DNA of 64,000 bases, from the NCBI GenBank assembly GCA_963836265.1, contig CAWIIO010000008.1, positions 248,001 to 312,000 on the forward strand. Direction: 5' to 3'. Shown here in pieces: positions 25,763-35,403 of this stretch (position 1 is its first letter; each line of letters begins with the position of its first letter). The notes under the pieces were generated by a model, which did not search any database, was not told where the DNA came from, and was given only the letters and a program-made list of their open reading frames with translations. The translations under genes were made by a program, and so were the position numbers. This stretch comes from CAIWHR01 sp963836265 (GTDB lineage: Bacteria > Pseudomonadota > Gammaproteobacteria > Burkholderiales > Casimicrobiaceae).

Positions 25763-28700
25763 CGGACCGCCGGTTGCCACCGGAGATCGAGCGTCGTCGG
25801 CGTCGCCGGATTCGGCGGCTCGTCGCTCAACTTCATTCCGCCCGGCGTGTGACCGTGCGCCCAGAAGCGCGCATGGCGGCGCGCTTCGGCCTCGTTGGCA
25901 TTGACGGGAAACGTGTCGTAGTTGCGTCCGCCGGGATGCGCGACATGGTAAGTGCAACCGCCCAACGAGCGCGCGGCCCACGTGTCGACGAGATCGAATA
26001 CCAGCGGGGCCTGGACGCCGATCGTCGGATGCAGCGCCGACGGCGGGCTCCACGCCCGAAAACGCACGCCGGCCACGTATTCGCCGGGGACGCCGGTCGG
26101 CGCGAGAGGGAGCCCGCGGCCGTTGCAGCCGACGCGGTGCCGCTCGCCGGTCATCCCCGTCACCTTGACCTGCAACCGCTCGACGGACGAGTCGACATAG
26201 CGCGCCGTGCCGGTGCCGCTCACCTCCTCGCCCAGCACGTGCCATGGCTCGATCGCCTGCCGCAGCTCGATCGTGATGCCGTCGTAGTCGACGGTGCCGA
26301 AACGAGGGAAGCGGAACTCGATGAACGGCGCGAACCATTCCTGCGCGAACGGGTAACCGAATGCGGCGAGATCGGAGATGACGTCGTTCATGTCGGCGGC
26401 GACGAAATGCGGCAGCAACCAGCGGTCGTGCAACGCCGTTCCCCAGCGGACCAGCCGCCCCGGATAGGGCTGCTGCCAGAAACGCGCGACCAGCGCCCGC
26501 AGCAGCAGCATCTGCACGGCGCTCATCCTCGCATGGGGCGGCATCTCGAAGGCACGGAACTCGAGCAGCCCGAGCCGGCCCGTTGCGCTGTCCGGCGAAT
26601 AGAGCTTGTCGATCGAGAACTCGGCGCGATGCGTGTTGCCCGTCAAATCGGTCAGCAGATGCCGCAGCAGCCGGTCGACGAGCCATGGCGCCGGCGATTC
26701 CGCGCCAGCCTTGTGCTTGCGGCTCATCTGTTGGAACGCGATTTCGAGCTCGTAGAGACGGTCGTCGCGCGCTTCGTCGACGCGCGGCGCCTGGCTCGTC
26801 GGCCCGATGAAGGTTCCCGAGAACAGATACGACAGCGCCGGATGGTTCTGCCAGTAGGTGACGAGACTCTGCAGGAGGTCGGGCCGCCGCAGGAGCGGGC
26901 TGTCCGCGGGGGTGGCGCCGCCCAGCGTGACGTGGTTGCCGCCGCCGGTGCCCGTGTGGCGGCCGTCGAGCATGAACTTCTCGGTGCCGAGGCGGGAGTG
27001 CGCGCGCTTCCTCGTAGAGCGTCTCGGTCGTCGCGATCAATTCGTCCCATGCCGACGCGGGATGGATATTGACCTCGATGACGCCGGGATCCGGCGTGAT
27101 GTTCAGGACCTTGACGCGCGGATCGCGCGGCGGCGTGTAACCCTCGATTGCGACCGGCGTCGCGACGGCGAGGGCCGCCGTTTCGACCCTCGAAAGCAGC
27201 GCCACGTAGTCCTCGAGGCGCGGCAGCGGCGGCATGAACACGTAAAGATGGCCGTCGCGCATCTGGACGCACAACGCGGTCTTGATCACGTCCTTGGGCG
27301 CGACCACCGCGTCGCTGCGCTTGAACTCCGCTTTGGTTGCGGTGAGCACCGCAGCGTGAGGCAAGTCGCCGCGCGGCGCGAAGGGATCGACCGGTACATC
27401 GGGATCGACGTCCTCGGCCGGCACGTCGGGCAGCGATTCCAGCGGCAGCCGCAGCCCAAGCGGCGAATCGCCGGGAAGCGCATAGAGGCGCTCGCGCTTC
27501 AGCGGCCACGGGCTGCTCTCCCAGCGAGCGACCGGCTCGTCGTTGTTCGCGACCGCCCGCAACGGCAGCACGAAGCCGGCGGGACGATCGAGTCCCTGCT
27601 GCAGCAACCGCGCCAGACGGGCGCGCTCGTCGGCTTGCGTCAGGTCCGCCTGCAACGGATCGGCGTTGAGCGGCAGCGCCGTTTCCGCGGCGAGCAGCCG
27701 CGGCACGTCCTCGTGGGCGGTGATGACGAACGACGGATCGAGGGAGAGCTCCGCGGCGAGCGTCGTCGCGAGCCGATGCGCCGCGGCAACGTCCGCATTC
27801 CCGGGCGTGCGCGTGTCGGCGAGCAGCGCCGGGTCGTTCCACAGCGGCTTGCCGTCGGTGCGCCACCAGATCCCGATCGCCCACCGCGGCAGCGGCTCGC
27901 CGGGGTACCACTTTCCCTGGCCCGTATGCGGGAAGCCCCCGCGCGCGAAGCGGCTGGCAAGGCGATGCAGCAGCGTCTCGGCGAGCTCGCGCTTTTTCGG
28001 CGACAGCGCCGTGTAGTTCCACTCGGCGCCGTCCATGTCGTCGCTCGACACGAACGTCGGCTCGCCGCCCTGCGTCAGCCGAACGTCGTGCCGGGCGAGC
28101 TCGGCGTCGACGCGACGGCCGAGATCGCTGGATCGCACGCCACTGCGCGTCGCCGTACGGCTTGGTCACGCGCGGATCCTCGTGCACGCGGGTCACGCTC
28201 ATCGCGAAGGAGAACTCGACGGTGCAGGGATCGGTGAAGCCGATCACCGGTGCGGCATTGCCTGGATCGGCGGTGCACGCGAGCGGAAGGTGGCCCTCGC
28301 CCGCGAGGAGCCCCGACGTCGGGTCGAGCCCGATCCAGCCCGCGCCGGGCAGGTACACCTCGGCCCAAGCGTGGAGGTCGGTGAAATCGTGATCGGTGCC
28401 CGCCGGCCCGTCGAGCGGCTTGACGTCGGCGACGAGCTGGATCAGGTAACCGGAGGCGAAGCGCGCGGCGAGGCCGAGATGGCGGAGGATCTGCACCATC
28501 AGCCAACCCGTGTCGCGGCACGAGCCGCATGCCGAGCGCCAGCGTCTCCTCGGGCGTCTGCACGCCGGGCTCCATCCGCACCAGGTACTTGATCTCGTGC
28601 TGCAGCGCCTGATTCAACCGCACCAGCATGTCGACGGTCTTCTCGTCCGGCTTCACCGTAGGCGCGGAAGCGCTCGACCCACGCCGCGAGCCGCGGTCCC

Positions 28701-29069
28701 GACCGGCGACTTCTCGAGGAACGGGATCAGCTCCTTCGCGAGCGCCGGCGCGTAGTCGAATGGAAAGTGCTCGGCATAGGGCTCGACGAAGAAGTCGAAC
28801 GGGTTGACCACCGTCATGTCGGCGGTCAGGTCGACGACGATATCGAGCTCTTCGGCCGGCTCGGTGAACACCAGCCGCGCGACCCAGTTGCCGTAGGGAT
28901 CCTGCTGCCAGTTGAGGAAATACTTGTCCGGCGCGACGTTCAGCGAATAGCCCAGGATCGGCGTGCGGCAATGCGGCGCGGGCCGAAGCCGGATCTCGTG
29001 CGGCGACAGAGTGACCACGCCGGTCGAAGCGATACGTGGTCGGTGCTGCAGCGCGACGCGAATGGCCAC
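25759..29069 (-). CDS. Large transglutaminase-like protein with DUF2126, frameshifted
   Basis: About 1,100 residues once repaired. The N-terminal part is a bacterial transglutaminase N domain (VVTLSPHEIRLRPAPHCR, then NWQQDPYGNWVARLVF). The catalytic domain has Cys in GSCRDTGWLMVQ, His in DLHAWAEVYLP and Asp in GLDPTSGLL. The C-terminal two thirds is DUF2126 (RLTQGGEPTFVS, MLDGRHTGTGGGNH, HPGGRNYDTFPVN). Seven single-base breaks are inferred, near 29041, 29019, 28699, 28661, 28530, 28130 and 27002; the protein is family-like on both sides of each. The start is probably GTG 29069, 19 bases after the Anbu stop. It is the last gene of the Anbu operon; the substrate is unknown. Real decay is possible given the number of breaks. 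Confidence 0.85.
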
Positions 29070-29088
29070 GAATGCGTCGCTTAGCGGT

Positions 29089-29821
29089 TCACGTCCAGTC
29101 GGGATCGGCAAGCTGCGCGAATACGCGGCGCAGCCCCTCTCCCCACTGGTTGTGGACCATCAGGAAGTACGGATCGGTCTCTTCGATCCGGCGCTGCATC
29201 TTCACGTCGAGCGCATCGGTTTCGTAGACCAGCAGGTCGATCGGAAGGCCGACCGAGATGTTCGAGCGCATCGTCGAGTCGAACGAGACCATCGTGCACT
29301 TGGTCGCGTCGATCAGCGAGGTCCCGCGCTTGATGACGCGGTCGATGATCGGCTTGCCGTATTTCGTCTCGCCGATCTGGAAATAGCAGGTTTCGTCGGT
29401 CGCCTCGATGAAGTTGCCTTCGCTGTAGACGTTGAACAGGCGCGGCGCCTCGCCGCGGATCTGGCCGCCGACGAGGAAATTGGCACCCGTGTCGATGTTG
29501 TTCTGCGCCAGGTACGGCCCGTCGCGGGACTTGATGTCGCGCAGCGCGTCGCCAAGGAGCCGCGCCACCTCGAACATCGACGTCGCGTTCCACAGCGTCA
29601 TCGGCACTTCCGGCGCGCGCGCGCGCTGCTCGAGAATGTTGATCGCGTTCTGGGTGAACGACAGGTTGCCCGAGGACAGCATCACGATCACGCGCTCGCC
29701 GGGCCGCGACGAACGTCCGCATCTTCGAGAAGCGCGACACCTGATCGACGCCGGCGTTGGTGCGGGAATCCGAGGCGAAGATCATCCCGGCATCGAGGGA
29801 CATCGCGACGCAATAGGTCAT
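29089..29821 (-). CDS. Anbu proteasome-type peptidase, frameshifted
   Basis: About 243 residues. It starts MTYCVAMSLDAGMIFASDSR; Thr2, freed by removal of Met, would be the nucleophile of this N-terminal hydrolase (beta-subunit fold). The frame breaks near 29700-29706 between MRTFV and PGERVIVMLSSGNLS. The rest, including DTGANFLVGGQIRGEAPRLF and WGEGLRRVFA, is Anbu-like (ancestral beta subunit, a bacterial proteasome homologue). It lies between the alpha-E and transglutaminase genes, the usual Anbu setting. The native substrate is not established for the family. Confidence 0.88.
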
Positions 29822-29885
29822 CGTGCGGTCGGCCGGCGAAAAAAAATGATTCTACCCTGTCCCGACCGAACGCCCCGCGGCGAGC

Positions 29886-30842
29886 TCAATACGCGGGAAC
29901 GAGAAAATGCCGGCTGATGTCGTCACCGAGCGCCGAAACGCGCTCTAGGAAATCCATCAGATACTCGTGCAGGCCGAATCGGATGATGTCTTCGGTCCTG
30001 CCGTAGTGAAGCTTCGCGTGCAGCTCGCCCGCGGCGCGCTTGATCTCGCTGCTCCCTTCGTCGCACAGTCTTTCCAATGATTCGAAGATGAAGTTCATGC
30101 TGGCGTGGAGCGAGCGCGGCATGTCCTCGCGCAGGATCAGGAGCTCCGCGACCCGGCGCGGCGTAATGACGTCGCTGTAGATCTTGCGATAGGATTCGAA
30201 CCCCGACACCGAGCGCAGCAGCGCGCCCCACTGGTAGTAGTCGACCGCGCCCCCCACGTCGGCCGCGCTCGGCAGCAGCGTGTGGTACTTGACGTCGAGG
30301 ATCCGCGCGGTGTTGTCGGCGCGCTCGAGGTGGGTCCCGAGGCGGATGAAATGGTAGGCCTCGTCGCGCAGCATCGTGCCGAACGTCACGCCACGGAAGA
30401 GGTGCGAGCGCATCTTGACCCAGTCCAGGAACTCCGAGACGCCCCTCGCCTCGACCGCCGCATAGTCGAACCAGCGCATCTCGAGCCAGGCCGAATTGAG
30501 GTCTTCGTACATCTCCGAGGTGATCGCGCCGCGGACCGACCGCGCCGATTCGCGCGCCGCGCGCAGGCAGCAGTAGATCGACGACGGGTTGTCGCGGTCG
30601 AGGATCATGAGCCGCAGGACGTTTTCGGCGGAAAGCTGGGGGAAGCGCTGGTAGTAGAGCGTCGCAAGGCCGGAGGTGACCAGCGGCACGGCCCACGGCT
30701 CGGCCCAAGCGAGCCCGGGCTCGACGCCCTCGTAAGGAAGGAGCGACATGCGGTAGGTGACGTCGAGCATCCGCGCGGTGTTTTCGGCGCGCTCGATGTG
30801 GCGCGCCATCCAGAAGAGCTCGTTGGCGGTACGGCAGAGCAT
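29886..30842 (-). CDS. Alpha-E domain protein
   Basis: 318 residues, nearly all helical, intact. The start MLCRTANELFWMARHIERAENTARM and the repeated form LGTHLERADNTARILDVKY are the alpha-E signature (shown here in parts: NELFWMARHIERAENTAR). Such proteins always pair with the circularly permuted ATP-grasp encoded just upstream (12 bases away). They are thought to assist its amide-bond forming reaction; no activity of their own is known. Confidence 0.93.
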   Translation of the reverse strand: MLCRTANELFWMARHIERAENTARMLDVTYRMSLLPYEGVEPGLAWAEPWAVPLVTSGLATLYYQRFPQLSAENVLRLMILDRDNPSSIYCCLRAARESARSVRGAITSEMYEDLNSAWLEMRWFDYAAVEARGVSEFLDWVKMRSHLFRGVTFGTMLRDEAYHFIRLGTHLERADNTARILDVKYHTLLPSAADVGGAVDYYQWGALLRSVSGFESYRKIYSDVITPRRVAELLILREDMPRSLHASMNFIFESLERLCDEGSSEIKRAAGELHAKLHYGRTEDIIRFGLHEYLMDFLERVSALGDDISRHFLVPAY

Positions 30843-30854
30843 GAGCGATCCGCC

Positions 30855-32270
30855 CTATCCCGCGACGACCCAGGTATCCTTCGTGCCCCCGCCTTGGGAC
30901 GAGTTCACGACCAGCGACCCTTCGCGCAGCGCGACGCGCGTGAGGCCGCCGGGAACCAGGTTCACGTGCTTCCCCGACAGCACGTAGGGACGGAAGTCGA
31001 CGTGACGCGGGGCGAGCCCCGACTCGACGAACGTCGGGCAGGTCGACAGCGCGAGCGTAGGCTGCGCAATGTATTTGTCGGGCGTGGCGACAATGCGGGC
31101 GCGGAACTCCTCGCGCTCGGCGGCGGTCGACGCCGGCCCGACCAGCATGCCGTAGCCACCGGCGCCGTGGACCTCCTTGACCACCAGCTCGGCGAGATGC
31201 GCGAGCGCGTAGTCGCAGTCCTCCGGCCGGTGCAGCCGCCACGTCGGAACGTTGGCGAGCACCGGCTCTTCGGACAAGTAGAAGCGAATCATGTCCGGCA
31301 CGTAGGGATAGATCGACTTGTCGTCGGCGATTCCGGTGCCGATCGCGTTGGCGAGGGTGACGCGACCCGCCCGATAGGCGGCGAAGAGGCCCGGGACGCC
31401 GAGCAGCGAGTCGGGGCGGAAGGCGCGCGGGTCGAGGAAGTCGTCGTCGACGCGGCGATAGATCACGTGAACCCGCTGCGGCCCCTTGGTGGTCCGCATG
31501 TAGACGGTATCGCTTTGGACGAAAAGGTCCTGTCCCTCGACCAGCTCGACGCCCATCTCCTGGGCGAGGAACGCGTGCTCGAAATACGCGGAGTTGTACG
31601 CGCCGGGCGTAAGCACCGCGACCGTCGGCGCCTCTTCGCCGGCTGGCGCCAGCGCATGCAGGTTCTCGAGCAGCAGGTCCGGATAATGCTGCACCGGACG
31701 GATCGCCTGCGTAGCGAAGAGCTCTGGAAAGAGCCGCATCATCATCTTGCGGTTCTCGAGCATGTAGGACACGCCGGACGGCACGCGCAGATTGTCCTCG
31801 AGCACGTAGTACTCGCCTTCGCCGGCACGGACGATATCGACGCCTGCGACGTGCGCGTAGATCCCGCCCGGCACGTCCATCCCCTGCATCTCGGTGCGGT
31901 ACTGAGCGTTGCCTAGCACGCGGTCGCGCGGCACGATGCCGGCGGCCAGAATCGCCTGCTCGTGATAGACGTCGCGCAAGAATGCGTTCAAGGCCTGCAC
32001 GCGTTGTCGCAATCCGCGCTCGAGGATCCTCCATTCGTCCGCGGGAATGATCCGCGGCACGATGTCGAACGGAATCAGGCGCTCCGTTCCGGATTCTTCA
32101 CCATAGACTGCAAACGTGATTCCGACACGGTGGAATGCGTGATCGGCTTCTTCCCGTTTCTGCGCGATTCGGGCGGGCGAGGTCCGGTCCAGCCAGCCGG
32201 CGAAAGCCTGGTAATGGAGGCGGATTGCCCCGTCGCAGGTCCGCATTTCGTCGTAGGGGAGACGGGACAT
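30855..32270 (-). CDS. Circularly permuted ATP-grasp protein (putative peptide ligase)
   Basis: 471 residues from ATG 32270 (MSRLPYDEMRTCDG). The frame is open to 32429, but family members start near YDEM. Core features: EYYVLEDNLRVPSGVSYMLENR, shown by its parts EYYVLEDNLRVPSG and SYMLENRKMMMRLFP, then YRRVDDDFLDP, ANAIGTGIADDKSIYPYVP and VVKEVHGAGGYGMLVG, the nucleotide-binding and catalytic regions of the DUF404/DUF407 type. It is predicted to form amide bonds with ATP. First gene of the ATP-grasp, alpha-E, Anbu, transglutaminase operon. Confidence 0.93.
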   Translation of the reverse strand: MSRLPYDEMRTCDGAIRLHYQAFAGWLDRTSPARIAQKREEADHAFHRVGITFAVYGEESGTERLIPFDIVPRIIPADEWRILERGLRQRVQALNAFLRDVYHEQAILAAGIVPRDRVLGNAQYRTEMQGMDVPGGIYAHVAGVDIVRAGEGEYYVLEDNLRVPSGVSYMLENRKMMMRLFPELFATQAIRPVQHYPDLLLENLHALAPAGEEAPTVAVLTPGAYNSAYFEHAFLAQEMGVELVEGQDLFVQSDTVYMRTTKGPQRVHVIYRRVDDDFLDPRAFRPDSLLGVPGLFAAYRAGRVTLANAIGTGIADDKSIYPYVPDMIRFYLSEEPVLANVPTWRLHRPEDCDYALAHLAELVVKEVHGAGGYGMLVGPASTAAEREEFRARIVATPDKYIAQPTLALSTCPTFVESGLAPRHVDFRPYVLSGKHVNLVPGGLTRVALREGSLVVNSSQGGGTKDTWVVAG

Positions 32271-32427
32271 GGAAGATTTCCGGAGCGGACGGCAACCGGT
32301 GCCCGACGGGAGGCAATTCCCGGGCCAATCGGGAAAGTGCCATTGCCCTAGAGAGTTACGGATTTCGCTCCGGCCCTCGCGTTTCGGCCGTCCCCAATTG
32401 GGGGCGTCGGCTGCACTCCTGGCGTGC

Positions 32428-32455
32428 ATTTTATGTCCAGGACATGCTACTACAA
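32428..32455 (-). promoter_or_regulatory. Likely promoter of the Anbu operon with spacer palindrome
   Basis: Read on the minus strand, TTGTAG (32455-32450) and TAAAAT (32433-32428) are 16 bases apart. Between them lies a perfect palindrome, ATGTCC and GGACAT around one base (32433-32445), well placed for a repressor or activator. A second palindrome, CCCCAATTGGGG, lies at 32392-32403 just downstream. Both are about 120-180 bases before the ATP-grasp start. Confidence 0.4.
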
Positions 32456-32470
32456 AGGAGCGGCGCCGGT

Positions 32471-32499
32471 TTGACCCTGGTCTCGGCCGCGTGTTTAAA
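32471..32499 (+). promoter_or_regulatory. Promoter of tRNA-Val
   Basis: -35 TTGACC (32471-32476) and -10-like TTTAAA (32494-32499) are 17 bases apart, 25 bases before the tRNA. Confidence 0.5.
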
Positions 32500-32523
32500 T
32501 CACGGCTCCTGTCTGGGTTCGCG

Positions 32524-32598
32524 GGGCGGTTAGCTCAGCGGTAGAGCACTGCCTTCACACGGCAGGGGTCACAGGATCGTACCCTGTACCGCCCACCA
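32524..32598 (+). tRNA. tRNA-Val (anticodon CAC)
   Basis: A 75-base cloverleaf with encoded CCA. The acceptor GGGCGGT pairs with ACCGCCC; the anticodon loop TTCACAC gives CAC. The T-arm ACAGG/CCTGT is sound, but its loop reads ATCGTAC instead of the normal TTCGAAC: positions 54 and 58 have swapped T and A. Followed by a strong terminator. Confidence 0.93.
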
Positions 32599-32607
32599 AA
32601 TGAACCA

Positions 32608-32643
32608 AGGGGTTACGCGCAAGTGTAACCCCTCTTTTTTTTT
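32608..32643 (+). terminator. Rho-independent terminator after tRNA-Val
   Basis: The perfect 9-base stem AGGGGTTAC/GTAACCCCT (32608-32616 and 32625-32633) with an 8-base loop is followed by C and nine T. Confidence 0.95.
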
Positions 32644-32710
32644 CCGCGCGCCTACCCGTTCCCCGCACCTTTGCCGCGTGGTTGCAGCGCAGCGTCACTG
32701 GAGCTTTGCG

Positions 32711-33400
32711 ATGTCCGAATCCCTTCCGCTTCTCGCGATCGACGCGCTGGTGTTCGATGCCTACGGCACGCTGTTCGACGTGCATTCGCTGGTGCAGACG
32801 GCCGAACGCCTCATTCCGGGTCACGGTGCCGTGCTGTCGCAGCTGTGGCGAACCAAGCAACTCGAGTACACCTGGTTGCAAAGCCTCATGGAGGTGCAGC
32901 CGCGCGAGGATTTCGCTGCCATCACCGCGCATGCGCTCGATTACGCGCTCGCCGCACTCGACCTTTCGCTTTCGGCTTCCGACCGGCACCGGCTGCGCGA
33001 TTCCTATCTCACGCTCGAACCTTTCGCCGACGTTCCTTCGGCTCTTGCCGCATTGGCGCCGCGGCCGCGGTGGATCCTGTCCAACGGCACGCTGGCGATG
33101 CTGCAGCCGCTGCTCCGCGCGAGTGGTCTCGACCGGGATCTCGCCGGCGTGCTGTCCGTCGATGCGGCGGGCGTCTACAAGCCGAGTCCACGCGTCTATC
33201 GGCTGGCGACGGAGCGGTTGCAGTTGGTCGCTCCGCGCATCGGCTTCGTGTCGTCGAACGGCTGGGACGCGACCGGGGCCAAGGCCTGCGGCTTCACGAC
33301 GTTCTGGATCAACCGGACCGGAGCGCCCGTCGAGCGGCACGGACCTCCTCCCGACCGGATCATCGCGACCCTCGCCGAGCTTCCATCGCTGCTCGCGTGA
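32711..33400 (+). CDS. Haloacid dehalogenase, type II
   Basis: 229 residues from ATG 32711. HAD motif I FDAYGTLFDVHS carries the nucleophile Asp; motif II is in ILSNGTLAML; Lys is in YKPSPRVYRLA; the last motif is FVSSNGWDATGAKACGF. The SSNGWD form is typical of L-2-haloacid dehalogenases, which replace the halogen of 2-haloacids by hydroxyl through an Asp ester. The native substrate may be something else. It follows the tRNA-Val terminator by 67 bases and stands alone. Confidence 0.9.
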   Translation: MSESLPLLAIDALVFDAYGTLFDVHSLVQTAERLIPGHGAVLSQLWRTKQLEYTWLQSLMEVQPREDFAAITAHALDYALAALDLSLSASDRHRLRDSYLTLEPFADVPSALAALAPRPRWILSNGTLAMLQPLLRASGLDRDLAGVLSVDAAGVYKPSPRVYRLATERLQLVAPRIGFVSSNGWDATGAKACGFTTFWINRTGAPVERHGPPPDRIIATLAELPSLLA

Positions 33401-33537
33401 TTGTCCCTCCCGAGGCCGCGTGGGAGAGATTCACCTCGCCGGAACCTCTCGCAGAATCCCGGTGAACGGCCCGCGAGCCTCGGTTGCCAACTTCGCACGA
33501 CAGAGCTCGGGACGCGCAGCCAATTTTGCAAGAGTTT

Positions 33538-34302
33538 CTAGGGCATGTACTGGCCGCCGTTGACTTCGATGACCTGGCCCGTGACGTAGCCGCTCAGGGC
33601 GTCCGACGCGAGATAGACGAAGGTTCCCGCGCATTCGTCGGGAGTGCCGAGGCGGTTCATCGGGATCATCGCCTGCATCGCCTTCAACTGCTCGGCCGTC
33701 GAGTAGCGCTCGTGGAAGGGCGTGGTGATGACCCCCGGCGAGATGGCATTGACGCGGATGCCGTCGCCGACGACTTCCTTGGCCCACCCTCGCGTCGCGG
33801 ATGAAATGAAGCCTTTTGCACCTGCGTAGATGATGGCGCCCGCCCCCCCGCCGTGACGCGCGGCGATCGACGTGACGTTGATGACGTTGCCTTTCTTCTG
33901 GCCGCGCATGAGGGGAATGACCTCGTGCATGAACATCGCGACGTGCATGACGTTGAGCGCGAGGACCTCGTGAATGTACGTTTCGGTGTAGTCCTCGATC
34001 CGGGTCCGGCCGACGAGGCCGCCGGCGTTGTTGATGAGGACGTCGATGCGACCGAACCGCGCGAGCGACTCGGCGACGATGCGCTTTGCGGCCCCGCTTT
34101 CGGTGACGTCGCCCCCGACGAGCGCTGTTTCGCCGCCCAGCGCGTTGCAGTCGGCCGCCACGGCCTCCGCGGCGTCGCGGCTCGCGTTGTAATGGATGAC
34201 CACGCGACTCCCGAGGCGCGCGAACGCCCGCGCGGCCGCCGCGCCGATTCCGGTCGATGCGCCGGTGACGAGAACCGCCTTGCCTTTGAGATCTGCCGTC
34301 AT
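33538..34302 (-). CDS. SDR-family oxidoreductase (FabG-like)
   Basis: 254 residues. NAD(P)-binding TGASTGIGAAAA, the NNAGG motif, and the catalytic region SIAARHG...IIYAGAKG with the Tyr and Lys in YAGAK. The C-terminus VTGQVIEVNGGQYMP is of the 3-oxoacyl-ACP reductase/glucose dehydrogenase type. The substrate cannot be told. It lies 156 bases downstream of oxyR on the same strand and converges with the dehalogenase gene. Confidence 0.88.
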   Translation of the reverse strand: MTADLKGKAVLVTGASTGIGAAAARAFARLGSRVVIHYNASRDAAEAVAADCNALGGETALVGGDVTESGAAKRIVAESLARFGRIDVLINNAGGLVGRTRIEDYTETYIHEVLALNVMHVAMFMHEVIPLMRGQKKGNVINVTSIAARHGGGAGAIIYAGAKGFISSATRGWAKEVVGDGIRVNAISPGVITTPFHERYSTAEQLKAMQAMIPMNRLGTPDECAGTFVYLASDALSGYVTGQVIEVNGGQYMP

Positions 34303-34458
34303 GAGTTGCTCCCGAGATTTGGAGGGAGCCGCGGCCTGCAGCTCGCCCGGGCGCGCCTTCGCCGAACTCTGCCGCTGGTTTCCGCGCCAGCGCGACGCGC
34401 GAGTTCGCCAAATCGCCGGCGCCCTGATGTCGACGCGTGATTGCTCGCATCCCCTCCG

Positions 34459-35403
34459 CTAGCCACCCCGCCTCGCCGCCCGCGCGCTCCCCCTCCGCCC
34501 CGCCTCCCGTCGCTCCTTCTTTGCCCGACAGAGCGCCACTGCGTCGCGGATCGCGCGGATCGCCTGCGGACGCGGAAAGCTTTTCCGCCACGCGAGCGCG
34601 ATGTGGCGTGACGGCGCCGGCCGCGAAAAGGGGATCGGCACGACCAGCTTGCTGTGGTATTTGGGCGTCATCGCATCGCGCGGCAATACCGACACGCCGA
34701 GTCCCGACGCCACCATGTTGCGCACCGTCTCGAGGGAGTTGGTGCGGCTCACGTGCGCCTCGGCTCGGTTGAGCTCGGGGCAGGCATCGAGCACCTGGTC
34801 GCGGAAACAATGACCGACGTTGAGCAGGATCGTATGCTCGGTCGAGAGCTCGTCCGGGTGCACCGACTTCCGCTTGACCCAGTGGTGGCCGCGCGGTACG
34901 ACGATCTCGAACGGCTCCTCGTACAAGAAATCGGTAACGACGCCGGGCGGCGCGAAAGGCAGTGCAACGATCGCGGCATCGATCCGTCCGGATTTGAGCG
35001 CCGCCTCGAGATTCTCGGTCAGGTTCTCCTCGATGTCGAGCGGCATTTGCGGCGCCAGCTCGTGCAGCGCCGGGATCAGGTCCGGAAGGAGGTAGGGCGC
35101 AACGGTGTAGATCGCGCCCAGCTTGAGCGGCCCGGCGAGCTGGTTGCGGCCCGTCTGTGCCATCTCGCGGACTCGGGCGGCTTCTTCGAGCACCTTCTGC
35201 GCCTGCTCGACGACGCGTTCGCCGACGGCGGTCACCGCAACCTCGGCCTTCCCGCGCTCGAACAGACGCGCTCCCAGCTCCTCTTCGAGCTTCTGGATCG
35301 CGACCGAAAGCGCGGGCTGGCTGACGAAGCACTTCTGCGCGGCGCGCCCGAAGTTCCGCTCGTTGGCGACGGCGACGACGTAACGAAGCTCGTTCAGCGT
35401 CAT
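34459..35403 (-). CDS. oxyR: LysR-type peroxide sensor OxyR
   Basis: 314 residues. N-terminal HTH: MTLNELRYVVAVANERNFGR then CFVSQPALSVAIQKLE. The redox pair is present: GHCFRDQVLDAC has two Cys nine positions apart, as Cys199/Cys208 of E. coli OxyR. GPLKLGAIYTVAPYLLP is also OxyR-like. It senses hydrogen peroxide by a disulfide and activates antioxidant genes. The ATG overlaps the galU stop (ATGA, 35400-35403), an unusual coupling to a housekeeping operon. No katG or ahpC is in the window. The basic, Arg-rich C-terminus is a little longer than usual. Confidence 0.92.
   Translation of the reverse strand: MTLNELRYVVAVANERNFGRAAQKCFVSQPALSVAIQKLEEELGARLFERGKAEVAVTAVGERVVEQAQKVLEEAARVREMAQTGRNQLAGPLKLGAIYTVAPYLLPDLIPALHELAPQMPLDIEENLTENLEAALKSGRIDAAIVALPFAPPGVVTDFLYEEPFEIVVPRGHHWVKRKSVHPDELSTEHTILLNVGHCFRDQVLDACPELNRAEAHVSRTNSLETVRNMVASGLGVSVLPRDAMTPKYHSKLVVPIPFSRPAPSRHIALAWRKSFPRPQAIRAIRDAVALCRAKKERREAGRRGSARAARRGG

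Noticed and set aside
24362..28138. A single 1258-codon protein joining the transglutaminase to glutamyl-tRNA synthetase
   Set aside because: The two real genes happen to share a frame through a shadow segment after the break near 27002. gltX has its own ATG at 25762 overlapping the upstream TGA.
29832..29851. An A8 run between the alpha-E and Anbu genes, considered as a terminator
   Set aside because: On the minus strand it gives a T8 run, but no stem precedes it, and the genes on both sides belong to one known operon type.
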